Positions 26,234 to 39,872 are shown, counted from the first letter of the stretch. The stretch is 64,000 nt of DNA from Triplophysa rosa (GCF_024868665.1 NC_079913.1:8746879-8810878), one strand, 5' to 3'. The notes: generated by a model from the sequence alone, not told the origin. Numbers and translations are program-made.

Positions 26234-26540
26234 AAAGGGATAGTTCACCCAAAAATGAAAATTCTCCCATCATTTACTTATTTACTTTTGTGCAAAACGC
26301 AAAAGAAGATATTTTGAAGAATGTTGGTAACCAAAAATCGTTGGTCCCCATTGACTTCTATTGTATGGGCACAAAACCAATGCAAGTCAATGGGGACCGA
26401 CGGTTTTCAATTCCCAACATTCTTCGAAATACTGTATCTTCTTTTGTGTTCTGCAGAAGAAAAGTCATACAGGTTGAAAATGTCAAGAAAGTGAGGAAAT
26501 GATGACAACATTTTTGTTTTGGGGTGCACCATCCCTTTAA
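26234..26540. mobile_element. Cyprinid palindromic MITE, best-preserved copy
   Basis: Left TAAAGGGATAGTTCACCCAA, right GGGTGCACCATCCCTTTAAG. The centre TTGACTTCTATTGTATGGGC faces GCAAGTCAATGGGGACCGAC. Nearly full inverted symmetry. Confidence 0.9.
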
Positions 26541-28114
26541 GTATGATATACAGATGAACATTGAGGATGTAAGAAGAGACAAATAGAATAGAAATGTTTT
26601 GACAAGAAACTCTCTTTGGTGTTTGTTGGATCAATTTGAATGAGAATTTAGAATGCTGGTGTTTGTTGGTGTTGGAGTTTGATGATGTTTGTTAGATCAG
26701 TGTGAATTTACACATTTACACATGAATTAATTTTCCCAAATTTTCATTTCTGTAATGCAAAAAAACTTGAATTGTTACAGATAACTGATATTTAAATGGT
26801 AAAGAATTACTGCAACAAATTACATGATTAAATTAACATTACATTAATAAACAATCTAGTAAGAATCACAATTGAAAATCGAAAAAATGCACAAATAAAG
26901 TAATGGAAAAAATAGAACTTTCTCTATGCACATTTTCTTTTCTTTATTTTGGTATTGGTGCAAATTCGGAGTCGTTTTGTGAGAGTCCTAAATGTGGGCA
27001 GAAGAAGTAGAAGAAATGTAACCTCACTAGGTGTCTTGCGTGAATAAGTTGCTTTGTTAAAGTCAATACTAAACCCTCACGTATTACTCATCCTGCCCAC
27101 AGAGTGAGCAAATGAATCTCTTCAGCCCTTACAAGTCTCATCTTCACAACTTACAGCAGCCAGACTCTCGCACACACCACTGAAGTTCAGATGAAGTATG
27201 TGTAGAACATTGCAAAAAAGAAAAAAAAAACTTAACAGCCAGTTGAGCAATAGAACTGGGAAAAAGTTTACAATGTAAGTCCTGTGTTTGAGTGAGTGTG
27301 TGTGTGTTTTGGAGAGGAGTGCGCACATAAAGTGTTTGGGTATTCTTTCACAACGTATGTATGTGTGTGTGTTTGTGTGTGTGTTTAAATGTGTGCGAGA
27401 CAGACAAATAGACACATAGTGTTAATTTATGAGCATGTGTATGTGTACGTTAGAGAGCAAGCGCATTGGTTTTCTGTGACCTCATCAGCACACCCCCTCT
27501 GTGCCCGTGCAGGTCCTTTTGTGGCCGAAAGTACGAGTTAACAAGGTCGAGAAATTGCACGATTTGATAGCATATTTGATCGGGAGCCAGTTCTATCTCC
27601 CTCCCGCTCCCCGCTCGGGTTTGCTGGACTTGGCAAGCGCAGCAAGCCATGAGGGTTACACATTAACCCCTGCGGGATCCGTGACCTAATCAGAGGACAA
27701 ACTCAGCACCATAGCGGGTCCCTCTCGCAGCCGCGATGTCTGACTCGTACCCGGCATCCCTAACAATGCGTCTTTATGGGCAATCATAAATAAAGTGCGT
27801 TGATTTAGGGCCGTGTGTGTTTTTTTCACAGTCTAAATCAACTGCTCCAGGGCGAATGCATGGAGGGATTTTTGGCAGACCGGAGGCTTCATGCTTCAGC
27901 GGGTTTTATTCCAGTTCAAACCTGAATGAAAAGGTTATGAGTGTGAAAGCGAGGATGGATGAAAACTGTTCAATTTGATCAACGTTTATGTGCATTTTTC
28001 AAATGTGTTGTCACATTACCCAAGGCGACAAGGAGCGTGAAAATGGAGAAGAGTTTAGACTGATCCAAAGCAAGAGTGAAGCAAACTCACTTTGAGGCTT
28101 CAGAAGTCAGTCAA

Positions 28115-28608
28115 ATTTTGTGTTAATGGCAGAATTTGTTTTTAGATCTCTAGTTCTTAATTTCTTTAAAAAAAAAAAGATTTGTTCTGTTGAACACAAA
28201 AGAAGATATTTTGAAGAATGTGGGAAATCAAACAGTTCTGGGGCACTTTTGACTACCATTGTAATTTACTACTACTATGTGTAACCGGTCCTACTTGCCC
28301 CGCTCCACGCGGGCCTCAAACCAACGTCGGTCCGGATGGGAGACGGGTGCTCTAACTAGGAGGCTAAAGACCACGGCCTCTAGCATCTGTTGCTAGAGCA
28401 CCTCTTCAGGTCGGGGAGTGAGGTTTACACACTGCACAGCTCTTCACTTGCTGGATTCCGTTTAGACAATGGTGGCCAAGAACTGTTTAGTTAAAAGCAT
28501 TCTTCCAAATATCTTTCTCTGTGTTTATCAGAACAAAGACATTTATACAGATTTGCAACAGTAAATGATGACAGAATTTGTATTTTTGGCTGCACTGTCC
28601 CTTTAAAA
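28115..28608. mobile_element. Palindromic MITE split by a SINE
   Basis: The left half runs through ACACAAAAGAAGATATTTTG to about 28270. The right half resumes near 28495 with CAAATATCTTTCTCTGTG and ends ATTTTTGGCTGCACTGTCCC. The tRNA-derived piece at 28275-28440 lies between. Confidence 0.65.
28275..28440 (-). mobile_element. tRNA-derived SINE piece
   Basis: The minus strand shows TTTAGCCTCCTAGTTAGAGC (A-box-like), an anticodon-arm-like stretch CCGTCTCCCATCCGG and a B-box-like GGTTTGAGGCCC, followed by GCGTGGAGCGGGGC. It is GC-rich in an AT-rich setting. The tRNA fold is incomplete, so it is not called as a tRNA gene. Confidence 0.6.
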
Positions 28609-30230
28609 CTACAGCATTCAGGACAACAGCATAAAATATCAACCCCATTTACACTTTTTTTACATTCCTGATCATATTATAAAATTTAAACCATCCAAAG
28701 AAGCTTTTTCCTGTGAAAGAGGATGTTGCATTGCTGTCACATATATGAGTTGTGGTTCACAAGATTTTTAGTCAGCCAAAACGTGCTGCAGCATACCATG
28801 TATTATTACTCACTATTATGGATTTTGAAATGCAAAAGGGATGTAAATGCGTTTGGAAAAGGGGAACCCAAAATGATTTTAAAAGGTTTATGAGTATATA
28901 GCAGTGACAGACGTAATAGTCAGTGAGTCATTGCATTTCACACATTACACATGACGTCAGGAGCTGCTGTATCTTGATTGCTTATATGGACTGTTCTTCT
29001 TTTCTTTTCCTTCCATTTTTTACCAAAACCAAAAGACTTTTAAGTGTATTTCGGAAAATGACCAGTACACACAAAGGTTACACCAAACTAATAAACCTTC
29101 AATCAAACTCATAAGGACATGCACATTAGAACGTCCACATTTTGCGTGTTCGTTCATAATTTTATTTGATTTATTTGTATTATAATTCTTTTTGCAACTT
29201 TTAAGCATTCATTTAACTTATTTTAACATGTTTATGTCCATTATGCAAGTTTGTGCAGTAAATGTAGATTCTGTCATGGCCTGCTTGTAAGTAATTTTGG
29301 TCAAAATAACCAATCCATGACCAGATCTGTATAAAAACAGCTGTATATGCTCAGTCCTTGAATCTTGGGTGCTCTCCCAAAACCAGCATTGAACCTTTTT
29401 TATTTTCCTTAGTTGAAAACATCAAAGAAAACTATAACCCTCTTTTTGATGGTCCCATAATGCGGAAAACATTCATTTAGTATTTTATTGTCCACTTAAA
29501 AACTAAAAACACAAGCTTAAATATAAGAAATACCACATTTTTCCTTGCGGAATTTATGCATTTTTTGTCGTAAGTTGAGCTTTTTAGTGTTGCTGTAAAT
29601 GCATTACCATATTAATCACCCATTAATGAACCCAATGAACAGACAAGCAGAAGTGGCATGTTCTGCACGTGTTACTTTCCATCTTTCAGTATAGACACCC
29701 TCTTGCTAGGCGGGAAAACTCAGACATCTGTCATCCAGGAAGACATGCTTAGACTCATACTGCTGGAGAAATTGAAATGTCAAAGAAACACACACATACA
29801 CACATGTGCACACTCTTCTCATTCACCACCACCATTTGACTTTCCAAGGTGTTTGACTTCTCTTTCCAAAAGTGTTTTAATTACTTGGAAGTGAATTCAA
29901 GTACAAAACAGGCTCCAATGCATTTCTGGAGGGCATATTCATTGTCTATAGACCTGCTGTTCGCAGACTTTAGTCATCAGGTAGTGCGTTTTTCATCTTT
30001 TTCATTTCCTGTTGGGTTTCTCTTTGAACTTCCTGTGTGAAGTGTGGGCTTTGTTGATTTTCTTTGCATCAGTGGACTTTCACTCTCTTCAAGACTGAAA
30101 ATGTAGGTGCTTTCTTTATGTGCGTGCCTTTTATTTTTCAGCATTAAAGGAATTTTAATGACTCTCTTGAGTCAGCTGATGTCCACTTGAGAAGTTGCAG
30201 CATAATCCGGATCATCAAAAAAGCCTCAAA

Positions 30231-30435
30231 GGTTCAATTCAATTCAATTCAATTTTATTTATATAGTGCTTTTCACAATGTGCATTGTTCCAAAGCAGCT
30301 TTACAGGAGCAAATAAGAAAAACACAGAAAGGTAAAACACAGCACAGTGCATGGTGTTTATAGACCAAGCAAGATCATTATAATAAATAATATCTAATAA
30401 ATAAATAAATAAAGGTCTCAAAATGTCAAAAGAAA
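30231..30435 (-). mobile_element. LINE/SINE 3' tail with (TTGAA)n end
   Basis: The minus strand ends in GAAAAGCACTATATAAATAA, then repeated AATTG units at 30233-30255, preceded by CTGTAAAGCTGCTTTGGAAC. This is the familiar fish non-LTR retroposon tail. Confidence 0.7.
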
Positions 30436-30987
30436 GACACGTCTTGGACAACCCCAGAAGAAAGTGCAATGCTTTAACATCTAAGAACCGAGAGTACGGT
30501 TGCTACGAAACCGTAGCGAGGCCATTCAGAGGTTTGTCCATCTTTAAATAAACGAAGACATTCTGGAAGCAGTAGCTGTGTCTCTGCACGACTGCAAACT
30601 GAAGCCTTCTGTCTCTGACTTGACCACAAACTTAACCACCGCCTGTACAGGATGACGTGGCCTCATACTCCAACAACAATTAACTCCACTGCAGTGCATG
30701 AAAAGGGGAAAAAGAGAGTGAAATAGCTCTATTTCTGCATTTTTGCTGTCTTTATTTGAACAGATTGTGTTACAAAACACTCGTGAAGCTTGATGAAAAA
30801 ATTAAAACGACTTCTTTTGTTGAGGAAACCTCTAATGGTTCTTAGGTTTTGCAAACATATATTGTGCATGCATCTGAGAATGTGGGAAATTTGTTCTCTC
30901 TGATCCTTACAGTAATTGACTGAGTTGTAAACTCAGTGAATGTGTATAAAATAGTTGCTTAGCCACAAATAAACCTTAAAGAAGCTT

Positions 30988-31626
30988 AAAGATGAAAATT
31001 CTGTCATCATTTACTCCTGACTGCATGACTTTGTTTCTTAGAACAGAAAATGGGAGCTTTACAGTAAAGGGGGAATTAAACATTTAAGGATAAAGGGCCA
31101 TTCCAATTATAACGATAACTATAAAAAATAAAGTTTTAGAAATCGTTGTTTATGTAGGAGAATAGCGGGGTTCACATCACAGCTATAATGATAAAGATAC
31201 AGAAAACGATATCGTTGGGATCACTTTCGGAATTATTTTCTTCCAGTTGATGAACAATAAAACATACTGTCAAACAGTCACTGGTAGATCTCTAATGTTA
31301 GGCTATTAGAGATTTTGGCCGGTTTAATGTCAAATATAAAGACTGTAGCAGTCGGATAGCGGTGTATTTACAGCGGGATATTATATGTGATGATTATGTC
31401 AATCTGAGCAGGCTCGCAAAATACATGCTTTCCATCCGGACACCAGCGCACCTTCGCCACCTTATGAACCGATTTATTTAAAGGATTCAAATATGATTGA
31501 AATGCGAATTTCTTTTAATAGTAACAAGCAACAATAACTCTTCAAAAAGTGTTCTTTTGTCTTCCAAAAAAGAAAGAAAGTCATACAGGTTTGGACAGAA
31601 TTTTCATTTTTGGATGAACTATCCCG
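30988..31626. mobile_element. Palindromic MITE interrupted by other sequence
   Basis: The left half (GATGAAAATTCTGTCATCAT, 30991-31050) and right half (AAGAAAGTCATACAGGTTTG to TTTTTGGATGAACTATCCC, 31570-31626) are separated by about 500 bases. The insert begins CATTCCAATTATAACGATAA and contains AAACGATATCGTTGGGATCA, itself like a fish MITE. Confidence 0.55.
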
Positions 31627-34600
31627 TCCGCATTATCACCTGTTAAGAAATCCAGTATTGTTCTGTGTATTTTCCCTTAATGCGCCTGGACTGACGTTAA
31701 AGGCCTGACTTCCTGCTTCCTCATTCAACTTTAGTACAGTTGACATTAGTCACGGACAGCTGGCTTCAGACCCGTTTTGCACGTCTTTTCTGTTTACCTT
31801 TGTTTGGTACTAAGCACAGGGCTGACATCATCTACCAAACACAGACTCTGACATCTCTAATGTCCGGGATGCTCAAGGGATTAGCACTACCGCAGTATAT
31901 TTACAGGGAGACGAGTTCATTGCTCTCCCTGTAATTGTTTGGAAACCGGAGAAGCCTTGCTGTCCACTTTGTGGTCTTGGTCAGGTTTCAGGGAGGGCCG
32001 TTGCATGCACACAGATACTCCCACATTTCTTTTTGTGTTTAGGTGTGTGTATATCATCAGGGTGCACAAGGGCGTGTGCGATTTAGAAGCGTGTTAGTAT
32101 GTCTGTGAGCCTTGCGTGATGAATAGGCTGTCATAAGCTCTGTGGAACAGGCCAGCTCACACGCTATGACATGTGCCACTTTGGTCATTAGCAGGTGACT
32201 AAACTCTCTTGCTGAAAATCCCCAGAGCTTTTCCACTCACGCCCTCACGCCGTATCTCGCTGGCCAGACACTAAAATCACCAGTGCTGGGCAAAGTCACG
32301 CTCATCTCTGACCTAGATTGTTCTCTGCACCCATGTGGAACCTTGCTGGCATACGGGCTCCGTTCCAACTTATAATAATTGCTGTCTGTAGAAAATTAAT
32401 CGTGAATTTATGGCCCAACTGCGTCCAAGGCACACTCTTGTTTATTTTATTTTGCTTAGCTGTGAATCATTAACTCGCTCTGGCATAAAATTTGATTTAT
32501 GCCATCCTAATCGCTTTAGAATGCGATTTTAGTGTCAACCAGTCTTCCACTTGAGTTTCAACACAAACATACAGGATAAAAATGGCTAAAAATGCTTTGT
32601 ATTTTTGTCTTGTTTTGTAATAGAATTGCTAAACAATCTTAAAACACTACATTTACTTGAGAAAAATGTGTAAGTATTGTAATGTATTATTTGTCTGCCT
32701 CTGCCCTATAGCTAAATTATTATTTTTTTATTTTTTTAAGCATAAATTGTACAAAATACAGTGTGGTTTTGCTTAAAAAACAAAAACAAGCAAAAAGCAT
32801 GTACTGTAAAAAAATAGGGCACAACATACTGTATTAATATGAAGGAATTTTCCGTGTAATTTTTTTCTAGCTTTTCTACCTCTATTTTAAATTGAGTTTT
32901 GTTTTAGAATTAATGGAAATGTCCGTAAAATAAACAAAGTACTGGCAGAAAATTGAAGTAGCTGCCCAAATTATTGTTTCAGTTTAATGTTTTACTACTA
33001 CAGACCTTTTATCCTATTTTGGTATGTTTCCTTAGTATAAAGGAAGTGGCCTACATTGTTCTTCATGCATGACTCAATTGCTGTGTGAAATTTCCTTAAA
33101 TTATAATTAAAAGACTATACAGGCTCCAAAAATTAGTCTTATATGCTACACTATTATAGCATTAGGAAGATCTGATTTGTTAAATTCAGAAAAGCACATA
33201 ATTAGTTGAGCTCTGTACTGCGGCAATTATTGAGTATTTAGAGAACGGCCACGCACGAGAGCGTGAGCCTCGCCTCTAACGTTTTAATTCGATCAAAGCA
33301 ATGAGGAATTGAACAGATAATGAAGGGTGTGGGAATTACCAGAGCACCTTCTTTATTTGACCCTAGACGGTCTCTAATGGCAGATAAAGCATCTGATGGA
33401 AACGGTAAAGCCTCATTTTAGCACCTCACGCGGCTGGAAAGTCCGGTAGAGCGAGACGTTCAATTAACTAAGCCAAAAAGCAAAGGTGGGGTGAAACGCC
33501 CTGGGAGCGGACCGTGCCCTATATTACTCCTTCATTTAAAAACATTACGAGATTTGGACGATAAAATTTTGCAGAAATTCTTGTTTTTGCTGCACGTAAG
33601 TTCACCTACCTAAAGTATCTGAGGAAGTCCAAATCTTCCACTGTACATAAGTACTGTGGTATATAAGTACTTGTGCTATTTGTTAGTTGCTGGCTTATCC
33701 CCAAAACTTGTTTCGTCTCTTTTTCTTTGGCTGACTGCATTAAGACAGAACTGAGACTTACAGTAATGACGAGGCAATAATCATTTGTGGGCTAACATAG
33801 TTACTTTATAGACCTTATCTAATCATCTAAACTGTAGACGTAGCTTAACAGTGGCTGTGTTTCAATTTGCCCATGTTGTGAATCAGCAAAATGAGATGTC
33901 CGACAACTCACAAGAGATTTAAAACATGACGACATTTCCGAACTTTGATTTGTAAGCAGCCAATAGACAATGCACATTGCATTCTGGGAATTTCCAGGGG
34001 TGAACAGGACACGTCTCGTAAATGAGCACAGAAAGATTATGGACAATTTGTTTTATGTATGCAATTAAGTTTTAAGCATCAGATTTTATCAGCTGCATGC
34101 TTTAGTTATGATAGCCAAACAGCTATGACAGCACTAAAGTTTGGTTTACGATGTCACATGTGCTGTATAACAGCAATTAGATAGTCACATGCTCAGTGAG
34201 TGGTGAGGATATAGATTGAAGGTATCAGTGTTAGAGAATTGAGTGGATACCTTATCGCATAAAGTACTTGTGCCCCTATGCTAAGCTTATTTGGAGTCTT
34301 TTCATCCTCAGCACCAAATGAAGGGATTGCCTTCTGCGCACTACTCTGCCTCCACTTTTCCCCTCTTTAATCAGGCATTGCGTAGTGCCATAGTGTGGTC
34401 TGTGGTTTCAGCTCAGATTTTAAGCCTCAACTATTCTGTGGAAATAAAACACGCGGACTTGCCAGTGCTAAATATGTCTGGAAATAACCAAGGCTGGCTG
34501 AAAATAGAGTGGGTAGGGTATCATTATCATTAATAAAGAATAAATCTGTCATTGGATAACATCTAAAAACACGGGGGGTTTAAGGGCTGCAGTCACTTCC

Positions 34601-34682
34601 AGTGGCATAATTGCAACATGGTGCCGTGCCGCTTAAGAAGCAGTCAGATATTTTTTGCACTTGCCATGCCATGCGTTACGGT
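31627..34682. other. No gene seen; candidate regulatory DNA
   Basis: No coding signal. 32350-32540 and 33220-33500 are complex and rich in homeodomain-type TAAT cores, described under findings. Confidence 0.45.
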
Positions 34683-34790
34683 TAAAGGGACAGATCACTC
34701 GGAAAAAAAAATCGGTTATCTTTTCCTCGCCCTCATGTCTTTCCAAAACCAATGAATTCCTTCTTTAGAATACAAAGGGTGTATTTTAAC
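34683..34790. mobile_element. Left half of a palindromic MITE
   Basis: TAAAGGGACAGATCACTCGG, then CTCGCCCTCATGTCTTTCCA and TTCTTTAGAATACAAAGGG; the right half is missing. Confidence 0.55.
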
Positions 34791-34821
34791 GGAAAGTTTC
34801 CGTTTCCGGTATGAGTACGCT

Positions 34822-35450
34822 GTGCGCATTTGGCTGCCGCTTCATACTAGGCTGTTAGTTTGTTTTGTCTTGTTTAAACTGTTTGTTATACGTCTTACCC
34901 ACTTAATCTGCCTTAAACTGGACAATTCAACGTGCAGAGGTGGTGTTCCCCGCCACAGTATGTCGCTTGATGTGGTGTTTCATCCGGCCTACCTGAACCC
35001 GCTGGCCTGCCTGCCTGGCAGTGTTTATTGTGTGGATGCCGTGGATGGAGTATCTGCGTCCCTGGCGAGAGTTCTTTCACTTGTCGTTTGGGGTCTGCAC
35101 TGCAATGCGTGTTCCCGTATGCCGCTTGGGGTCCTGGCGTTTGTACTCGTTGGACTCCGTAATGTTCGACTTGAGACACAATTTGAAGCAGGTTGTTCAG
35201 TGTGTCGCTCTATGAGGGACTACTTTAGTTGCTGCGTTTTTGTTTTACTGTTCCTGCTCCAAAGACTTTTTGGTCAGATAATTGTATATTTCTCACGTTG
35301 GACTACCAAGTACCATGATTGTTTGTGATGTTTGATATGTACAGTATAATGCATGATTTCTTGTACATTATTTTTCTGTGCTAGTTGTGTTCATGCTTTT
35401 GTAAAGCGCTTTGAGCTCTGGAAAAGCGCTATATAAATTAAACATATTAT
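34822..35450 (+). repeat. Retroposon-like segment with AAAGCGCTATATAAAT tail
   Basis: It ends TTTGTAAAGCGCTTTGAGCT then GAAAAGCGCTATATAAATTA, a common fish non-LTR tail. The 168-codon frame at 34822-35328 lies just upstream, but its composition (Leu, Val, Cys rich) matches no reverse transcriptase motif that I can see, so it is probably not a working gene. Confidence 0.45.
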
Positions 35451-36593
35451 ATTTAAATCGAACATATTATCAATACAAATTATTAATACTGGTGGGGTTT
35501 TAAAGTTTTATTAGTTTCAATAGACCTCTTTGGATGACGTAAACAATGCTGGTTCAACGCTGTTGCAGAAGAACCTGTTTCAGTTCTTTAACACTACACA
35601 AATATTTAAACAAAAACAACCAAAAGAATATTTATAACCGATTTAAAATGTTAAACAAATATATTTACAGTTTAATTATAAATGTAAGATTTAAGAAGAA
35701 TATTAATAAATCAGAAGTGCTTCTGGACCAGTGTTTACATCTTCCAAAGTGGTCTATAGTGAAAGTTAATAGGGACTGGGGCTGTCAGGCTTCAAAAGTC
35801 CAAAAAGTAACTTACAGCCCAAAAATTATCAGTACAGTTGTCTGTATGACTTACCGTAGATTCCATGTCATTCCAATGCAACTTGAAAGATGAGGAACAT
35901 CAAGCATTTTCTCATAAGAACCATTTTCTCATAAAGTGAGATTAGTGAAGATTAGCAAGAATAACAAATCTATTACATTTCTCACACAAAGCTTTTAAAC
36001 ACACAAAGCCCATGGTTTTATGGACACGTTTTGGTGCTTTTCATGCTTCACTTTCAATATGTGAAAAGGAGTGGACAGGATATTCTAAAAAATCCCAATT
36101 TTTGTATTTTACATGAAATGAAAGTCATATGGTTTTGGAATGACATATGGGTGAAAGGGTGGTTTCGCTACTGGGTGGTTTGTGCTGTAGGAATGATGTA
36201 AGGACTAAAGAAATGGTTAGTCATAAGCAGCAACACTCAACTTGAGGGTGTAAAACTATGCAGTCTCTCCTGTTAACACCCTCTGATAAGCACAATAACA
36301 ATAGAAATATAGAGCGCATTTTTAGTAGATTACTATACTGTATTGCAATAGGTATTAAAATATTAACATTTAAACAAAACTAGTTTGCACATAGCTCGTA
36401 TCGAGAAGAGTTTATTAATAATATACTGATTTACAGTACATTTTTACACACGTTATTATTTACACACAGTATCTTGTCTGTACTCTAATTTTAATGTTCC
36501 TGTTTTCATGACCCAAATTTAGTAGCAGCATCTATTTGATCAGATATCCCAGGGTGTTCATCCATCTTTTGTTCCTTGAGTAAAGGCTAATTC

Positions 36594-36675
36594 ACATTGA
36601 TCCAACAAACGGCAACAGGGGTTTCACACTGATCCAACAAACTCTGACAAATTCCAAAAGCCGCATTTGTTGAAT
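36594..36675. repeat. Short repeat CACACTGATCCAACAAAC, also at 26625-26710
   Basis: TCACATTGATCCAACAAACG and TCACACTGATCCAACAAACT occur here in tandem, and an inverted GTTTGTTAGATCAGTGTGAA occurs at 26683-26706. Probably pieces of one dispersed family. Confidence 0.4.
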
Positions 36676-39600
36676 TGGTGTGGACTATAGCCTTAAGGGG
36701 ATAAACAGGTCAGCTTTAGCGTTTTTCAATCTGGAGTGGTTGCCATGGCAATGCGATGACCAATCAACAAACATAGTAGCCAATTGAACCATTCCCCTCT
36801 TCTCATCTTTTTTGTTGTGGAAAGTTCCAACCGCTCGTTTCTCCACCCTTGTCTAATGCCACCCTTGAGAATACGAACACCCATGAAGGTCTTCCATAAG
36901 GCAAATTACCCCTATGGAATAAAGCGACTATGAAATGGGAGAGAAGCTCTATCAGAGACTGTACTGTTCTGGTTCTCAGATCATTATGGCATGTCCTCAT
37001 TGCCGTATTTGAGTCACGACTATTTGGTGTTTATCACCTGCTATCTTCATGAAACTGCTCTTTGCTTTGAGGAATGGAACATGAATGACTCATCATTGAA
37101 AATCACTTTGACCGTGTCTGTATTTAGTTACACTAGGTTGCTTTAAAATTGTATTCCAATCGATTTAAAAATGTGTGTAGTGACAATAAGAATGAAAAGG
37201 TTTTCTCAGGGAAGACGAATTCGGACCTTATTATGTTCTTTTATGTATTATAATGTTCTAGTAAGAAAGCTGAGGTTCTAAAACAGCATACATGTCTATT
37301 TTTTTAAGAGCGGTGGGTCCGCGGGGGTGGCAAAGTTTAAGAGTTTAATTAAGTTTTTTTTTTTTTATATGAAGCACACATAAAATACAAATGTAGGGAA
37401 GCAGAGAGAGAATTTGTAACCATTGGGACTCTTAAAGCTAATTTGAAAAGGGTGCTGAATAGTGTGTAGTTGTGTAGAATTGACATGATATTGATAATCG
37501 TGGTTTATTCTACGATGTCACACCCCTAGTTGTGATCCACAGATCTATATGCTAATTCCTAAAATTCTTGCAGATAAACATGCTTACAATAGACTTTTCC
37601 CCCAGGGAAATAAGGCCAAACATATTGCAGACTCATCTAGCACACAGTGCATGTCCTAATTTTTATGGTTCAGCTGTCACATAAAGTTTACTAAAGGAAA
37701 GTCACTAAAGCAAACTAAAGCCTTTTGGCTCTTTGAAAAATCAGGGCTCATGTTTGCCCCCAACTTCTAGTTTCAATAAGAAATACAGTACAATGACAAC
37801 CTCTGCAATACCTACCTAGTGTCTGTAAATCTTTTTTTGTGATTGAAATGCTGCATCACATTCCCCTTAAAGGGTGATGTTGTCATGACAATCATTGTGT
37901 CATTACACACATCAATGAGGAAGATGTACTGTATTACTGGTATGACTTTCTATCTAGACCACAAGAATATCAATCCAACTTGTTATTTTTATGTAGTGTT
38001 TCAGTGATGCACCCAGTACATGATATATGGTTTACTTAACAAAATTTGGCTCATATTAGAGACTAGCCCGCTTTTGCCCTGCAAGGGGGGGTAATCTTAT
38101 CTGGGTCTCTGGACTCCTATGGTCTGCTAGCACGCAGAGCCAGCTTCTATCTGCAAATTCACTTCCACGGACTCCTCCATTCAGCATTCTTACGCTTAAC
38201 TGTCTGTTCTTTGCGTGGTTCAATGCAGGTGTAGGCTCCGACCGTAATCATAAAATCATTTAGAGTCTCCTCTATGTCTGCAACCTTGGCCTAGACGCAA
38301 GAGTGTCACGATAACAGCCTGCAAATATTTAATGTCTGTTATAAACTGGAACCATTTAGATGACATGCAGCTTTCCAGTAAATGGATTGTAACAACATCT
38401 GTAAATATGGCGAGAAGGTCCTTTTGTGCTTTGAGCTGTAGACGTTTTCCTTCTGCGACTGATCCCTAATGTTCTGTATGTGTGTGCGTGTTTGCGTACG
38501 GGTTAATTCTGGGTTTATCACCAACACGCGCATTGTGTCTGTGTACGGGCACATGGCCAGTGTTTTATTCACTATATGCCATTAATGTGATAGACATATG
38601 ATAAGGATTTTATGGCTACCCTCTGTGGAATTTACCCACTGCGGAAAACATCCTGGTCTTTTGCCCGGTTTCGGTCCTACTTACCATATGTCAGCATAAT
38701 AAGCAATATTTGCATCTAGATATGTATGAGATGTCACGTAGAGTGGATCTGAGTGAAGGATCTTTGTTATTTGTTATTCTCTGTGATAAAACTGTGTTAA
38801 ACGAATCAAATGCAGTACTTTTACTAAATCAAGTCTAGTCAACAAACACTTTAGCTTAACTGAGCTTTGAGTAGTTTTTACAAAACATATTTTACTTGGA
38901 TTGAATCTGAATTCGCAGAAGTGCACAGAAAATGCAGGTTTAGTTTCGGTCTGCTGGATTCTCGTCATTCTCATCAGTCATTCAGTTGAGTTTGTAGTCA
39001 CTCATTGACTCTTTTTAAATGTTAAACGCTAATCACTATAATAATAGCAATAATATGTTAGTACAAGGAGTGCAACATAGTGATTACATGAAAAAGTACA
39101 TGTAGTCGTCATTATTTTTTGGTAATTACCAACTTTGTAAATACAACATAACAGGAACAAAATAAAGTACGCTCATTGACCTTTCTTCGTGAACAGAGCA
39201 CTTATTACTCTGTAACTCTGTTCCTGTTTTAGTATAGTACTTGTGATTGTTTCTTGTGTCTGGTCAGGTGTACGTGTCACAGCTGTTTCTAAACTTCAAT
39301 TTATTTATTCAGTTTATTTGTTTGTGCATAACAGGAAACTGGGGTATAGCTCGAGGTTTATGATCATGTACACGTAAATGATAATATGCTGGTTTGAAGG
39401 GTGCAGGGGGACGTCCCACACAAAACAGATTTGAATGTCAAAGTTTTCTTCTAAAGCGTGGGGGAGGCTTAGTTGGAAAGGGAAGCGGGAATCAAAAAGC
39501 ACTACCTGAGGCTGTGTACCTAAATCACTTTACTGGCTCAGTGACAGTGATATGCTGCACCAAACTCAGTGAAAGTGCAGAGTTCTCTGTCTGCACACAC

Positions 39601-39868
39601 CCACTCTTTATTCAGCTTTGATTTTTTCCCCCTTTTTGCAGAACGAACCTGTACCTATCATGCCAGTTACCCAAAAAATAGGTTCATAACAAACTGGTTT
39701 CTTAAAAAACACATTTTTGACAGTGGGCTGGCTGAAAAACAAAAACTTGGAATACAATTAAGACATTTAACTTGAACGCTAGGGATATTTTTTCTGTACA
39801 TTGCATCCTGGAAATGCAGAAATCTTGGAAGAGAGCAAAATGAAGAGATAAAACACCTTTTTACTCCA

Positions 39869-39872
<4 letters not shown>

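Larger units (their letters stand above)
26541..30230. other. No gene seen apart from repeats
   Basis: Includes GT-rich tracts at 27290-27400, the split MITE at 28.1-28.6 kb and a complex GC-richer stretch at 27470-27760. Confidence 0.5.

Noticed and set aside
34822..35328. 168-codon plus-strand frame, the longest left of cdkn1b
   Set aside because: No recognisable domain, Leu/Val/Cys-rich as in chance frames, and next to a retroposon-like tail. Kept only as a repeat-associated segment.
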